A stretch of 53,396 nucleotides of DNA from NCBI GenBank assembly GCA_947474395.1, contig CANJID010000024.1, forward strand, positions 1 through 53,396, in the 5' to 3' direction. Shown piece after piece: positions 1 to 8,861 of the stretch. Within the stretch, counting starts at the first letter, position 1. The number at the start of each line of letters is the position of its first letter. This stretch comes from Caulobacterales bacterium (lineage in GTDB: Bacteria > Pseudomonadota > Alphaproteobacteria > Caulobacterales > Caulobacteraceae). A program made the position numbers and the translations under genes. The notes below the pieces were generated by a model. The model saw only the letters and a list, made by a program, of their open reading frames with translations, had not been told where the DNA came from and made no database searches.

Positions 1-1
1 C

Positions 2-307
2 ACCGCCCTGATCGACACCGGCAGCCGCATGGACGAAGTGATCTTCGAAGAGTTCAAGGGCACCGGTAACTCGGAAATCATCCTGGACCGCAAGGTCGCG
101 GACAAGCGCATCTTCCCGGCCATCGACGTGCTGAAGTCCGGCACCCGCAAGGAAGAGCTCATCACGGCCAAGGATGTGCTGCAGAAGACCTATGTCCTGC
201 GCCGCATCCTCAATCCCATGGGGGCCCAGGACGCCATCGAGTTCCTGCTCGACAAGATGCGTCAGAGCAAGAATAACGGCGACTTCTTCCAGTCGATGAA
301 TACTTAA
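2..307 (+). CDS. rho: Transcription termination factor Rho, C-terminal end (partial)
   Basis: Rho is a hexameric RNA-dependent ATPase that terminates transcription. Only about the last 101 residues are present; the reading frame is open from base 2 at the left edge. The visible part carries the typical Rho C-terminal features: [18 protein letters not shown] followed by GTGNSE, the conserved Asp-Arg-Lys-x-Ala-(D/E)-(K/R)-R-(I/F)-(F/Y)-P segment, then [10 protein letters not shown] and the final helix ending in the stop at 307. Family identity is clear from these blocks. In Caulobacter rho lies between the origin-side genes and mnmE, which agrees with what follows here. Confidence 0.95.
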   Translation, partial: TALIDTGSRMDEVIFEEFKGTGNSEIILDRKVADKRIFPAIDVLKSGTRKEELITAKDVLQKTYVLRRILNPMGAQDAIEFLLDKMRQSKNNGDFFQSMNT

Positions 308-334
308 GGGTTACTCGCGGCGCGGAGCTTAGTC

Positions 335-937
335 GTGATCACTGTCTATCATATTCCCGGCAGCCGCTCGTCGCGTGTGGTCTGGGTGCTCGAAGAGATG
401 GGCCTTGCCTACGAGGCCTTGAACGTCCGCACCAACCCCGAGGCCGCGGAACGCTACAAGGCGGCCAACCCTACCGGGGCCCTGCCGGCCATCGAGGACG
501 GCGGGACGGTGATGTTCGAGTCCATGGCCATCTGCGAGTACCTGGCCCAGCGGTATGGCCCGACGCCCCTCGTGGTCCAGCCCGACGAGCCGGACTATCC
601 GACCTACCTGCAGTACCTCCACTACGGCGAGGCGACCCTCTCCGGCATGGGGGCGACGATCATGATGTACTCGCGCTTCCTGCCCGAGGAGATGCGCGAT
701 CCCAAGGTGGCCGCCCTGGCCGGCGACCGCATGCTCCAGCGCTTCGCCCCGGTCGAGGCGAGCCTGGCCAAGGGCGACTATCTCGCCGCCGGCCGTCTCA
801 CCCTGGCGGACGTCTCGGTGGGCTACGCCGTGAGCCTGGCCCTCTTCGCCGGCCTCGGCGATCGCCTCGCGCCGAGCCTGAAAGCCTACTGGGAACGGCT
901 CTCCGCCCGCCCGGCCCTGGCCAAGGCCCTCGCCTAG
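335..937 (+). CDS. Glutathione S-transferase family protein
   Basis: 200 residues, the usual length for a bacterial cytosolic GST. The N-terminal thioredoxin fold shows YHIPGSRSSRVVWVLEE (active-site Ser region), the cis-Pro motif in GALPAIED, and the glutathione-binding E-S in MFESMAICEYLAQRY. The C-terminal all-helical domain follows, with LADVSVGYA near the end. It should conjugate or reduce electrophiles with glutathione in the cytoplasm; the substrate cannot be told from sequence. Start is GTG at 335. Its stop overlaps the convergent stop of the next gene, sharing the bases CTAG (934-937). Confidence 0.88.
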   Translation: MITVYHIPGSRSSRVVWVLEEMGLAYEALNVRTNPEAAERYKAANPTGALPAIEDGGTVMFESMAICEYLAQRYGPTPLVVQPDEPDYPTYLQYLHYGEATLSGMGATIMMYSRFLPEEMRDPKVAALAGDRMLQRFAPVEASLAKGDYLAAGRLTLADVSVGYAVSLALFAGLGDRLAPSLKAYWERLSARPALAKALA

Positions 938-1899
938 GGGATCATCACCGAGGCGCCGGTGGTCTCCCGGGCCGCCATCGCACGGTGGGCGTCCTGGACC
1001 TTTGACAGCGGCCACTCCTGGTCGACCTTCACGGTCACGACGCCTGAGGTGATGACCTCGGACAGGCGCGCCGCCGCGGCGTCAAGCTCGTCGGTGGTGG
1101 CGATGTAGTCGTAGAGGGTGGGCCGGGTCAGGAAGAGCGAGCCCGCCCGCGACAGGCGGATCGGCTCGACCGGCGGAACGGGTCCAGAGGCGTTGCCGAA
1201 GGTGACCATCAGGCCCCGGCGCTGCAGGCTGGCCAGGCTGGCGTCGAAGGTCGATTTGCCGACCGAGTCGTAGACCACCTTCACACCCGCGCCGCCGGTC
1301 AGCTCGCGCACCCGCGTCGCCACGTCCTCCTGGTCGTAGAGGATCACCTCGGCGCAGCCCTGGGCGCGGGCGAGCTTGGCCTTGGCCGCCGAGCCGACAG
1401 TGCCGATCACCCGCACGCCCAGGTGGGCGAGCCACTGGCTGAGGAGAGTGCCGACCCCGCCGGCGGCGGCGTGCAGCAGGACGGTGTCCCCCGGCCCCAC
1501 CGGCCATATGCGCGTCAGGTATTCGGCCGTCAGCCCCTTCAGGCCGGAGGCCGCCGCGACCTTGGCCGAGACCCCCGGCGCCGCGTGAAACGCCCGGTCC
1601 GCCTTGACCGCCGACAGTTCGGCATAGGACGCGGGTCCGCCGACGAAGGCGGCGCGGTCACCGACCTTGAAGCGGGTCACCCCGGGGCCCACGACCTCGA
1701 CGGTCCCGGCCGCCTCGCTGCCGAGGATGCGGGGAAACTCGCCGGGGTAGAGGCCGGTGCGTTGGTAGATGTCGACGAAGTTCAGCCCGATCGCCTCGTT
1801 GCGGATCAGGATCTCTCCGGGGCCCGCGACGGGATCGGGCTGTTCCGAATAGTCGAGAACCTCCGGCCCGCCGGGGGCCGAAACCATGACAGCATGCAT
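934..1899 (-). CDS. Quinone oxidoreductase, zinc-independent MDR family
   Basis: 321 residues. It is a medium-chain dehydrogenase/reductase of the quinone oxidoreductase (QorA/zeta-crystallin) branch: N-terminal GroES-like domain (GEILIRNEAIGLNFVDIY, GSEAAGTVEVVG), then a Rossmann domain with HAAAGGVGTLLSQWLAHLG that binds NADPH. The zinc-ligand cysteines of alcohol dehydrogenases are absent, as expected for quinone reductases. The start ATG at 1899 is chosen because it overlaps the stop of the upstream dienelactone hydrolase gene by one base (TGATG), a sign of translational coupling; a longer reading frame upstream of it does not fit the family. Likely an NADPH-dependent reductase of quinones or enones in detoxification. 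Confidence 0.88.
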   Translation of the reverse strand: MHAVMVSAPGGPEVLDYSEQPDPVAGPGEILIRNEAIGLNFVDIYQRTGLYPGEFPRILGSEAAGTVEVVGPGVTRFKVGDRAAFVGGPASYAELSAVKADRAFHAAPGVSAKVAAASGLKGLTAEYLTRIWPVGPGDTVLLHAAAGGVGTLLSQWLAHLGVRVIGTVGSAAKAKLARAQGCAEVILYDQEDVATRVRELTGGAGVKVVYDSVGKSTFDASLASLQRRGLMVTFGNASGPVPPVEPIRLSRAGSLFLTRPTLYDYIATTDELDAAAARLSEVITSGVVTVKVDQEWPLSKVQDAHRAMAARETTGASVMIP

Positions 1900-2597
1900 C
1901 AGCCGAGGGCCTTCTTGAAAAAGGAGAGGGTCCGGGCGTTGGCCTTCTCGGCCGCGGCGGCGTCGTAGTGCTGGCCGCCGGGGCGGGCGAAGGCGTGGTC
2001 GCAACCGGGATAGGAATGCAACGTCACCTGGGGATGGTCCTTCAGGGCGGCGACGATCCGGGCCTGCGCCTCCTTGTTCACGAAGCCGTCTTCCTCGGCG
2101 ATGTGCAGCATCAGGGGGCGGGCGAGCTTCTCGGCCTCGGCCAGGTAGTTATCGATCCCGACCCCGTAGTAGCCGACGCTGGCGTCCGCATCGGTGCGGG
2201 TGGCGGTCAGGTACGCGAGGCGCCCGCCCAGGCAGTAGCCTACGGCCCCAACCTTGCCCTTGGACCGGGGGTCGGCGCGCAGCACCTTGATGGTCGCGGC
2301 GATGTCCTGGATGCCCTTGTCGACGTCGAAGGCGGTCATCAGGGAGAAGGCCTTTTTCCACTCGGCCTCGGACTTGTCGGTGATGTCGACCCCCGGCTCG
2401 ATCCGCCAGAACAGGTCGGGCGCCACTGCGAGGTAGCCCTCGCTCGCCAGCCAGTCGCAGACCCCGCGCATGGTCTCATTGACGCCGAAGATCTCCTGGA
2501 TGGCCACCACGGCGGCGCGGGGTTGCCCTGCGGGCTCGGCGACATAGGCGTTGAAGCTGCCGTCGGGGGTGGAGATGGTGAGGGTCTTGCCGGCCAT
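1899..2597 (-). CDS. Dienelactone hydrolase family protein
   Basis: 232 residues, an alpha/beta hydrolase of the dienelactone hydrolase family. The catalytic triad is visible: Cys122 in GYCLGGR, Asp170 in HIAEEDGFV and His201 in GCDHAF, almost the same spacing as the characterised chlorocatechol-pathway enzyme (Cys/Asp/His). Start ATG at 2597 gives the usual MAGKTLTI..DG N-terminus; the frame is open further upstream but that part has no family similarity. It is followed by the quinone oxidoreductase gene with a one-base overlap, so the pair is probably one operon. No other catechol-degradation genes are nearby, so the true substrate is unknown. Confidence 0.88.
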   Translation of the reverse strand: MAGKTLTISTPDGSFNAYVAEPAGQPRAAVVAIQEIFGVNETMRGVCDWLASEGYLAVAPDLFWRIEPGVDITDKSEAEWKKAFSLMTAFDVDKGIQDIAATIKVLRADPRSKGKVGAVGYCLGGRLAYLTATRTDADASVGYYGVGIDNYLAEAEKLARPLMLHIAEEDGFVNKEAQARIVAALKDHPQVTLHSYPGCDHAFARPGGQHYDAAAAEKANARTLSFFKKALG

Positions 2598-2693
2598 GGC
2601 TCGCGTGTCCCTTGTGGCGGATGAGCGCATCGCTACTAGCGCGGATGGGCCTTGGACGGCCATAAGCAATCGTTGGGCAGGAGCTTGCGCGCC

Positions 2694-2930
2694 ATGAAGA
2701 TGACCATCGAGATCGACTGCACCCCGATCGAGGCCAGAACCTTCCTCGGCCTTCCGGACGTCACGGCCCTCAACGACCACCTGATGTCGGAGATGTCGAA
2801 GCGGATGGACGAGAACCTGTCCAAGCTGCAGCCGGAAGAACTGATGAAGAGCTGGATGTCCTATGGCGCCCAGGCCCAGGATCAGTTCCGGCAGCTGATG
2901 GCGGCGGCGACCGGGTCCGTGACCAAGTAG
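2694..2930 (+). CDS. Small conserved protein, DUF6489 type
   Basis: 78 residues beginning [20 protein letters not shown]. The pattern (short beta strand with DCTP-EAR, then FLGLPDV, then an amphipathic helix ending in a Q/A-rich segment) is that of the small alphaproteobacterial family NCBI calls DUF6489; function is not known. No signal peptide or membrane segment. The C-terminal third resembles the phasin-like helix seen in related short proteins, but that is weak. It ends only two bases before mnmE and is probably transcribed with it. Start chosen at the first ATG of the MKM pair; the second (2700) is equally possible. Confidence 0.7.
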   Translation: MKMTIEIDCTPIEARTFLGLPDVTALNDHLMSEMSKRMDENLSKLQPEELMKSWMSYGAQAQDQFRQLMAAATGSVTK

Positions 2931-2932
2931 CC

Positions 2933-4273
2933 ATGCGCGACACTGTCTTCGCCCTGGCGACCGCGCCCGGCCGCGCGGCCGTGGCGGTGGTCCGGCTGTC
3001 CGGCCCCGGGGCGAAGGGCGCGCTGGAGCGGCTGTCCGGCGAGGCGCCGGCGCCGCGGGTCGTGAGCCTGCGCACTCTCAAGGCGGAAGGCGAGACCCTC
3101 GACCAGGCCCTGGTGCTGTGGTTCCCGGGCCCGGCCAGCTTCACCGGCGAGGATGTGGCCGAGCTGCATCTGCACGGTGGGCCGGCGGTGATCGAGCGGG
3201 TGCTGGCCGAACTGGCCGCCATCGGCCTGCGCCCCGCCGAGCCTGGCGAGTTCACCCGCCGCGCCTTCGAGGCCGGCCGGCTGGAGCTGTCCCAGGCCGA
3301 GGCCATCGCCGACCTGGTGGACGCCGAGACCGAGGCGCAACGCAGACAAGCCTTGGACCAGATGGGCGGGGCGCTAGCCCGCAGGCACGAGGCCTGGCGC
3401 GACGCCCTGATCGAAGCCCTCGCCTTCCTGGAAGCCCAGATCGACTTTCCCGACGAGGAAGTGCCCCCGGAAGTCGCGCAGGCTGCGCGCGCGCCCCTGG
3501 AACGGCTCGAAGCGGAGATCGCCGCCGCCCTGGCGGATCCGCGGGGCGAGCGGGTTCGGGAGGGCTATCGCGTCGCCCTGGTTGGCGCCCCCAACGCCGG
3601 CAAGTCGAGCCTGCTCAATGCGCTCCTCGAGCGGGACGCGGCGATCGTCACCGAGACCGCCGGCACCACCCGCGACGTGATCGAGGCGCCCCTGGTGATC
3701 GAGGGCTACCGCGTGCTGTTGGCCGATATGGCGGGGGTTCGGATCGCCACCAACCCCATCGAGGCCGAGGGCGTGCGCCGGGCGCGAGCCTGGGCGGAAG
3801 GCGCCGCGCTACGGCTCTGGGTCGTGGATCGCGGCGCTGGGGAGGGTGGCTGGGCCGAGGCTGAGCGGCTGGTGCGGGCCGGGGACATGCTGATCTTGAG
3901 CAAGGCGGACCGGCCCCTGGGCGCCGATGAGCCCGAGGCCCGACGCCGGGCTGCCCGGGACGGACTGGTCGTGGTGGAGGCCTCGGCCACCGAAATCGGT
4001 GGCCTGGAGGCGCTTAGAGGCCGCTTGGCGACGACGGTCACAGAGGCGCTCAGGGGCTCGGAATTCCCTGCTGTGACACGGATTCGTCACCGCTCGGCTC
4101 TGAACGAGGCCCTGGATCACCTGAGGCGCGGGCTTTCGGAGCTCGGCGGTGAAGCGGAGCGGGCCGCGGAAGATGTGCGGCTCGCGGCCCGCGCCCTGGA
4201 AAGGATTTCGGGACGCATCGACGCCGAGGCCATACTGGATCGGGTCTTCGCATCCTTTTGCATCGGCAAGTAA
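2933..4273 (+). CDS. mnmE: tRNA uridine-5-carboxymethylaminomethyl GTPase MnmE
   Basis: 446 residues. With MnmG it installs the cmnm5 group on U34 of certain tRNAs. Domain order is normal: N-terminal folate-binding domain ([14 protein letters not shown]..., [14 protein letters not shown]), helical domain, inserted Ras-like G domain with G1 [10 protein letters not shown]2 TAGTTRD, G3 DMAGVR and G4 SKAD, and the C-terminal FCIGK whose Cys is conserved. The G4 motif has Ser in place of the usual Asn, a tolerated variant. It is the first gene of the mnmE-mnmG-rsmG-parA-parB set; its 3' end is separated from mnmG by 158 bp holding two parS sites. Confidence 0.96.
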   Translation: MRDTVFALATAPGRAAVAVVRLSGPGAKGALERLSGEAPAPRVVSLRTLKAEGETLDQALVLWFPGPASFTGEDVAELHLHGGPAVIERVLAELAAIGLRPAEPGEFTRRAFEAGRLELSQAEAIADLVDAETEAQRRQALDQMGGALARRHEAWRDALIEALAFLEAQIDFPDEEVPPEVAQAARAPLERLEAEIAAALADPRGERVREGYRVALVGAPNAGKSSLLNALLERDAAIVTETAGTTRDVIEAPLVIEGYRVLLADMAGVRIATNPIEAEGVRRARAWAEGAALRLWVVDRGAGEGGWAEAERLVRAGDMLILSKADRPLGADEPEARRRAARDGLVVVEASATEIGGLEALRGRLATTVTEALRGSEFPAVTRIRHRSALNEALDHLRRGLSELGGEAERAAEDVRLAARALERISGRIDAEAILDRVFASFCIGK

Positions 4274-4300
4274 GTCGAGGGGCAGCCCGGCCGGTAAAAC

Positions 4301-4316
4301 TGTTTCACGTGAAACA
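4301..4316. promoter_or_regulatory. parS: parS centromere site 1 (perfect)
   Basis: The 16-bp palindrome TGTTTCACGTGAAACA, an exact match to the bacterial parS consensus bound by ParB. It lies in the mnmE-mnmG gap, about 3.4 kb upstream of parB, as expected for an origin-proximal ParABS system. ParB loads here and spreads as a CTP-dependent clamp. Confidence 0.95.
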
Positions 4317-4347
4317 GTCCGGTCTAGCCGGGGTCAGGCCCGCCAAC

Positions 4348-4363
4348 TGTTCCACGTGAAACA
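4348..4363. promoter_or_regulatory. parS: parS centromere site 2 (one mismatch)
   Basis: TGTTCCACGTGAAACA differs from the perfect parS palindrome at one base (T to C at position 5). Centre-to-centre distance from site 1 is 47 bp. The GTGAAACA half and the central CACGTG are intact, so ParB binding is expected, perhaps weaker. Confidence 0.88.
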
Positions 4364-4431
4364 TCGACGGCGCCTCGACGGGAGCGGTTGGGGCGACTAG
4401 ATACACGCCCTCACAAAGAGCCGGCCGGATC

Positions 4432-6288
4432 ATGGGTTTCGACGTCATCGTCATTGGGGGAGGACACGCCGGCTGTGAGGCTGCGGCTGCGGCTGCGCGC
4501 ACCGGCGCGGCGACCCTGCTGCTGACGCACAAGCTCGAGACCATCGGCGAGATGTCCTGCAACCCGGCGATCGGCGGCCTGGGCAAGGGCCACCTGGTGC
4601 GGGAAGTCGACGCCCTGGGCGGTCTGATGGGCCGGCTGGCGGACGAGGCGGGTATCCAGTACCGGCTCCTGAACCGCTCCAAGGGCCCGGCCGTGCGCGG
4701 TCCCCGCGCCCAGATCGACCGTAAGCTCTATCGCCAGGCCATGCAGGCGGCCCTGGCGGGGCAGCCAGGCCTGACTATTCACGCCGGAGCGGCCGAGGAC
4801 CTGATCGTCGAGGGCGGCCGCGTGGCGGGGGTCGTCACCGGGGATGGGGAAAGTTTCCGCGCCCCCGCCGTGGTCCTGACCACCGGCACCTTCCTGAAAG
4901 GCGTGATCCACCGGGGCGAGCTGCGCATCGCCGCGGGGCGGCACGGCGACCAGCCGGCAGTGGGTCTTTCGGATCGGCTCTACGGCCTGGGCTTTGACAT
5001 GGGGCGGCTGAAGACCGGCACACCGGCCCGCCTCGATGGGCGCACCATCGCCTGGGACCGGCTGGAGCGGCAGGAGGGCGACGCCGAGCCCAGCCCCTTC
5101 TCTTTCCTGACCGACAGGATCGACCGGCCCCAGGTCGCCTGCGCCATCACCTGGACGACCGAGGAGACCCACCGGATCATCGCCGAGCGCCTGACGGAGT
5201 CGGCGGTCTATGGCGGCCGGGCGACGGGGCGGGGGCCACGCTACTGCCCCTCCATCGAGGACAAGGTCGTCCGCTTCGCCGACAAATCGAGCCACCAGGT
5301 GTTCCTGGAGCCCGAGGGGCTGGGCGACGACACCGTCTATCCCAACGGCATTTCGACTTCGGTCTCTGAGGAGACCCAGGCCCTGTTCCTGCGCACCATC
5401 CCGGGCCTGGAAGAGGTCGAGGTGCGCCGCTACGGCTACGCCATCGAATATGACTACGTGGACCCCCGCGAGCTCGCCCCGACGCTGGAGACCAAGCGCC
5501 TGCCGGGCCTTTATCTGGCGGGACAGATCAACGGGACCACGGGTTACGAGGAGGCGGCGGCGCAAGGCTTGATGGCCGGGCTCAACGCGGCGCGGGCCGC
5601 CGGAGGGTCCGAGGGTGTCACCCTGGCCCGGAACGAGGCCTATATCGGGGTGATGGTGGACGATCTGGTGACCCGCGGTGTCACCGAGCCCTACCGGATG
5701 TTCACCAGCCGCGCGGAGTTCCGCCTGACGCTGCGGGCTGACAACGCCGACCAGCGGCTGACGCCGATCGGCATGAAGTGGGGGCTGGTGGAGTCTGAGC
5801 GGGCAGGGGTTTTCGACTCCAAGCTCAAAGCCCTGGAGGATGCCCGATCCGAGGCCGCGGCGCTGCGGCTGAGCTCCGCCGAGGCGGCGCGCCACGGGCT
5901 GAAGGTCAAGGAGGACGGCCAGAAGCGCGACCTGGTGCAACTTCTGGCCTACCCGGAAGTCAGCCTGGACGTACTGGCCGGAATCTGGCCGCAGCTGCTT
6001 AGCTGGAGTCCGCAGGTGCGGGCCCAGATCGAGGCCGAAGCGACTTATGCCGGCTATCTCGACCGCCAGCAGGCCGACGTGGACGCCTTCCAGCGCGACG
6101 AGGGGCTGAAATTGCCCGCCGCCCTCGACTACGCCGGCGTGGGCGGGCTTTCCAACGAGGTGCGCGAGAAGCTGGCGCGGGTTCGCCCGGCGACCCTGGG
6201 CCAGGCGGCGCGGATCGAGGGGGTCACCCCCGGCGCCTTGACGGCTTTGTTGGCTCATGTTCGGCGCGGCGCGGCCGATGCCGCCTGA
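4432..6288 (+). CDS. mnmG: tRNA uridine-5-carboxymethylaminomethyl modification enzyme MnmG
   Basis: 618 residues, normal length for the long MnmG/GidA form. N-terminal FAD-binding motif [14 protein letters not shown], then [30 protein letters not shown] and YCPSIEDKV, all hallmarks of the family. The C-terminal helical domain that contacts MnmE and tRNA is present. Acts with MnmE at U34 of tRNAs in the cytoplasm. Start is the ATG at 4432. Its 3' end overlaps the start of rsmG, indicating co-translation. Confidence 0.96.
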   Translation: MGFDVIVIGGGHAGCEAAAAAARTGAATLLLTHKLETIGEMSCNPAIGGLGKGHLVREVDALGGLMGRLADEAGIQYRLLNRSKGPAVRGPRAQIDRKLYRQAMQAALAGQPGLTIHAGAAEDLIVEGGRVAGVVTGDGESFRAPAVVLTTGTFLKGVIHRGELRIAAGRHGDQPAVGLSDRLYGLGFDMGRLKTGTPARLDGRTIAWDRLERQEGDAEPSPFSFLTDRIDRPQVACAITWTTEETHRIIAERLTESAVYGGRATGRGPRYCPSIEDKVVRFADKSSHQVFLEPEGLGDDTVYPNGISTSVSEETQALFLRTIPGLEEVEVRRYGYAIEYDYVDPRELAPTLETKRLPGLYLAGQINGTTGYEEAAAQGLMAGLNAARAAGGSEGVTLARNEAYIGVMVDDLVTRGVTEPYRMFTSRAEFRLTLRADNADQRLTPIGMKWGLVESERAGVFDSKLKALEDARSEAAALRLSSAEAARHGLKVKEDGQKRDLVQLLAYPEVSLDVLAGIWPQLLSWSPQVRAQIEAEATYAGYLDRQQADVDAFQRDEGLKLPAALDYAGVGGLSNEVREKLARVRPATLGQAARIEGVTPGALTALLAHVRRGAADAA

Positions 6289-6916
6289 GAAAGAGGCCGT
6301 CTTCGGGGCGGCGGAGTTCCAGGCGCGCACCGGCGCCACGCCCGAGCAGATGGCCGATCTGGAGCGATTCCGGACTCTGCTTGAAGAGTGGAATCAGCGC
6401 ATCAATCTGGTCGGTCCCTCGGCGATGCAACAGTTCTGGCTGCGCCATGCCTTTGATTCGGCGCAGCTTTTGGAGCTCGCCCCCAATTCTCTGCGCTGGG
6501 CCGACCTCGGCGCGGGGGCGGGCCTGCCGGGGGTGGTGCTGGCGATCATGCTGAAGGGGAGGCCCGGGGTGAGGGTGAACCTGGTGGAAAGCCTGACCAA
6601 GCGCTGCCGCTTTCTGGAGGAAGCCGTGGCGACTCTGGAGCTTCCTGCCGTGGTTCATAACGACCGTGCGGAAAACCTGACGCTTTCGGTGGATATCGTC
6701 ACCGCCAGGGCGTGCGCGCCCTTGGTCCGCCTGTTCGATTATGCTCTGCCCTATATGAAGAAGGGCGCCGTCGGCCTCTTCCTCAAGGGGCAGGACGTCG
6801 CGACCGAGGTGGCCGCCGCCCGGCCGAAGTGGAGGTTCGATTTGGAGCTGATCCCCAGCCTAAGCGACCCCTCCGGACGCATCCTGCGCGTCGAAAGGAT
6901 GTCGCGTGCCCGTTAG
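6257..6916 (+). CDS. rsmG: 16S rRNA (guanine527-N7)-methyltransferase RsmG
   Basis: Up to 219 residues. The class I SAM-dependent fold is shown by [21 protein letters not shown] (family motif), the SAM loop [16 protein letters not shown] and VTARACAPL. It methylates G527 of 16S rRNA; loss gives low-level streptomycin resistance in other bacteria. Two start codons are possible: ATG 6257, giving a 32-bp overlap with mnmG, and ATG 6278 with an 11-bp overlap; neither has a clear Shine-Dalgarno. Its stop overlaps the GTG start of parA by 11 bp. Confidence 0.93.
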   Translation: MFGAARPMPPEKEAVFGAAEFQARTGATPEQMADLERFRTLLEEWNQRINLVGPSAMQQFWLRHAFDSAQLLELAPNSLRWADLGAGAGLPGVVLAIMLKGRPGVRVNLVESLTKRCRFLEEAVATLELPAVVHNDRAENLTLSVDIVTARACAPLVRLFDYALPYMKKGAVGLFLKGQDVATEVAAARPKWRFDLELIPSLSDPSGRILRVERMSRAR

Positions 6917-7727
6917 CCCGTCCACGAGCGCCGGGGTGCGTGTCCTCGCCGTCGCAAACCAGAAGGGCGGCGTGGGCAAGACGACCACCGCCATCAACCT
7001 CGGCACGGCCCTGGCCGCCGTGGGCGAGAAGGTGCTGCTGCTGGACTGCGATCCGCAAGGCAACGCCTCCACGGGGCTCGGCGTGCCACGCTCGCAGCGG
7101 GTCACCACCGTCTACGATGTGCTGGTGAACCAGGCCCCGCTGCTGGATGCGGTGGTGAAGACCAAGGTGCCGGGCCTGGATGTGGTGCCTGCGGACGCCG
7201 ACCTCTCCGGCGCCGAGATCGAACTGGGGGCCGCTCCGCGCCGCTCCTACCGCCTGCGGGACTCCCTGGCGCAGATCCGCACCGATCCCGCCCCCTATTC
7301 CTATGTCCTGATCGACTGCCCGCCTTCGCTGAACCTCCTGACCGTCAACGCCATGACGGCGGCCGATGCGGTGCTGGTGCCCCTGCAGTGCGAGTTCTTC
7401 GCCCTGGAGGGCCTGACCCAGCTGATGCGGACGGTGGAGCTGGTGCGAGGAAGCCTGAACCCCAAGCTGGAGATCCAGGGGGTGGTCCTGACCATGTACG
7501 ACAAGCGCAACAGCCTGTCGGACCAGGTGGCCCAGGACGTCCGCTCCCACTTCGGCGACAAGGTCTACGAGACCATGATCCCCCGCAACGTGCGGGTGTC
7601 CGAGGCGCCGTCCTTCGGCAAGCCGGCGCTGATCTACGATCTGAAATGCGCCGGCAGCCAGGCCTATATCCGCCTGGCGCGGGAAGTCGTGGGCCGCGAA
7701 CGGGCCCGCCGCGAAGCCGCGGCTTAG
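6906..7727 (+). CDS. parA: Chromosome-partitioning ATPase ParA
   Basis: 273 residues. Deviant Walker A motif KGGVGKTTTAINLGTA, Walker A' LLLDCDPQGNASTG and Walker B YVLIDCPPSLNLLTVNAM are intact; the C-terminal VRVSEAPSFGKP segment is typical of chromosomal ParA/Soj. ParA binds DNA non-specifically as an ATP dimer and moves ParB-parS complexes toward the new pole. Start is GTG at 6906 inside the end of rsmG; the N-terminal 11 residues before VRVLAVANQ are not conserved, so a slightly different start cannot be excluded. parB follows after 19 bp. Confidence 0.96.
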   Translation: MPVSPSTSAGVRVLAVANQKGGVGKTTTAINLGTALAAVGEKVLLLDCDPQGNASTGLGVPRSQRVTTVYDVLVNQAPLLDAVVKTKVPGLDVVPADADLSGAEIELGAAPRRSYRLRDSLAQIRTDPAPYSYVLIDCPPSLNLLTVNAMTAADAVLVPLQCEFFALEGLTQLMRTVELVRGSLNPKLEIQGVVLTMYDKRNSLSDQVAQDVRSHFGDKVYETMIPRNVRVSEAPSFGKPALIYDLKCAGSQAYIRLAREVVGRERARREAAA

Positions 7728-7746
7728 AGAAAGAGGGGGCGAGTCC

Positions 7747-8649
7747 ATGGCCGAGCCGAGCAGCCGCACCCGGGGTCTGGGCCGGGGCCTGTCCGCCCTG
7801 ATGGACGAGATCGCGCCTCTGGCCGGGGTCGCCGACGGAGCCGCGCCGGCCGCGCCGATCGCCGCCAACACCGCCCCGATCGAACTTCTGCGCCGCAATC
7901 CCGACCAGCCGCGCCGCGAGTTCCGCGAAGCCGAGCTGGAGGAGTTGACCGCCTCGATCCGCGAGAAGGGGCTGATCCAGCCGATCCTGGTGCGTCCGGC
8001 CCCCGGCGCCGAGGGCGAGTACCAGATCGTCGCCGGCGAGCGGCGCTGGCGCGCGGCCCAGAGGGCGGGCCTGCACTTCGTGCCGATCGTCGTGCGCGAC
8101 CTGGACGACCAGGCCGTGCTGGAGATCGCGATCATCGAGAACGTTCAGCGGGTCGACCTGAACCCGCTGGAAGAGGCCTACGGCTACAAGGCGCTGATCG
8201 ACCGCTTCGGCCGCACCCAGGAAGCCATCGCCCAGACCGTCGGCAAGAGCCGCAGCCACGTGGCTAACGCCTTGAGATTGCTGGCTCTTCCGGACGAAGT
8301 GCGCGAGCACATCGGCGAGGGGCGGCTGTCCGCCGGTCACGCCCGCGCCATCGCTTCCGCCCCCGACCCGGCGGCCCTCGCCCGCACCATCGTCGAGCGC
8401 GGCCTGTCCGTGCGTGACGCCGAGGCCCTCGGGCGCCAGGCCCAGTCACGGCCCGAGCGCTCCGCCCGGCGGCCGAGCGGCCCGCCCCCCAAGGACCAGG
8501 ACACCCTGGCCCTGGAGCGGGACCTGGAGGAGACCCTCGGAACCCGCGTGGTGATCGACGACCGGGGCGGTCAGGGAGAGGTGCGGATCCTCTACACCAA
8601 CCTCGAAGTGCTCGACGACATCATCGGCCGCCTCAGCCGGAGCCGCTAG
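7747..8649 (+). CDS. parB: Chromosome-partitioning protein ParB (CTPase, parS-binding)
   Basis: 300 residues. The N-terminus RGLGRGLSALM is the ParA-stimulating motif. The CTP-binding box shows GERRWRAAQRAG, followed by IENVQRVDLNPLEEA (box III) and a central helix-turn-helix (TQEAIAQTVGKSRSHVANAL) that reads parS. The C-terminal dimerisation domain ends in LDDIIGRLSRSR. ATG at 7747 with AG-rich sequence (GAGAAAGAGGGGGCGAG) just upstream. The two parS sites at 4301 and 4348 are its targets. The gene is followed by a palindromic repeat cluster, not by a recognisable Rho-independent terminator. Confidence 0.97.
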   Translation: MAEPSSRTRGLGRGLSALMDEIAPLAGVADGAAPAAPIAANTAPIELLRRNPDQPRREFREAELEELTASIREKGLIQPILVRPAPGAEGEYQIVAGERRWRAAQRAGLHFVPIVVRDLDDQAVLEIAIIENVQRVDLNPLEEAYGYKALIDRFGRTQEAIAQTVGKSRSHVANALRLLALPDEVREHIGEGRLSAGHARAIASAPDPAALARTIVERGLSVRDAEALGRQAQSRPERSARRPSGPPPKDQDTLALERDLEETLGTRVVIDDRGGQGEVRILYTNLEVLDDIIGRLSRSR

Positions 8650-8652
8650 AGC

Positions 8653-8696
8653 CTTTTTACACGGGTCAGATGGAATCATCTGACCCGTGTAAAAAG
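8653..8696. repeat. Perfect 20-bp inverted repeat with 4-base loop after parB
   Basis: Arms 8653-8672 and 8677-8696 are exact reverse complements; the loop is GAAT. The T tract lies at the 5' base of the stem and the A tract at the 3' base, which is the reverse of a Rho-independent terminator on either strand. It is the left part of the composite element described at 8667-8761. The equivalent part near 12230 is degenerate and no longer a perfect palindrome. Confidence 0.85.
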
Positions 8697-8761
8697 ACTC
8701 TAATTCAAACACTTAGAGCGCGTTCGAGCGGCGAAGCCGCTCACACTTTCGCCTAACGCGC
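8667..8761 (+). repeat. 95-bp composite palindromic element, copy 1
   Basis: By eye this aligns without gaps to the reverse complement of 12151-12245 with about ten mismatches. It consists of the right part of the 20-bp hairpin, an AT-rich linker (AATTCAAACA) and a GC-rich unit at 8715-8761 that itself can fold (GAGCGGCGAAGCCGCTC). The GC-rich unit occurs a third time at 8812-8861. Probably a genome-wide intergenic repeat family. Confidence 0.8.
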
Positions 8762-8772
8762 CGAAGCGGAGT

Positions 8773-8791
8773 CGCGGGCTTTTTGCCCGCG
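8773..8791. repeat. Short hairpin between repeat units
   Basis: Seven-base arms CGCGGGC and GCCCGCG around a TTTTT loop, lying between the two GC-rich repeat units. No T tract follows, so termination activity is unlikely. Confidence 0.5.
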
Positions 8792-8811
8792 CCCGCTCAA
8801 TCTAAGCATTT

Positions 8812-8861
8812 GGAGCGCGTTCGAGCGGCGAAACCGCTCACACTTTCGCCTAACGCGCTCT
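8812..8861 (+). repeat. GC-rich palindromic unit, copy 2, reaching into a coding end
   Basis: Matches 8716-8761 apart from few bases (GAGCGCGTTCGAGCGGCG..., ...CACTTTCGCCTAACGCGCT). Its right end covers the last codons and the TAG stop of the acyltransferase gene on the minus strand (8850 onward), so that stop codon is supplied by the repeat. Confidence 0.8.

Noticed and set aside
4411-6339. 642-codon open frame on the minus strand
   Set aside because: Antisense to mnmG; Gly/His/Gln-rich shadow with no motif.
8653-8696. Terminator for parB
   Set aside because: The T tract precedes rather than follows the stem in both directions; classed as a palindromic repeat instead.
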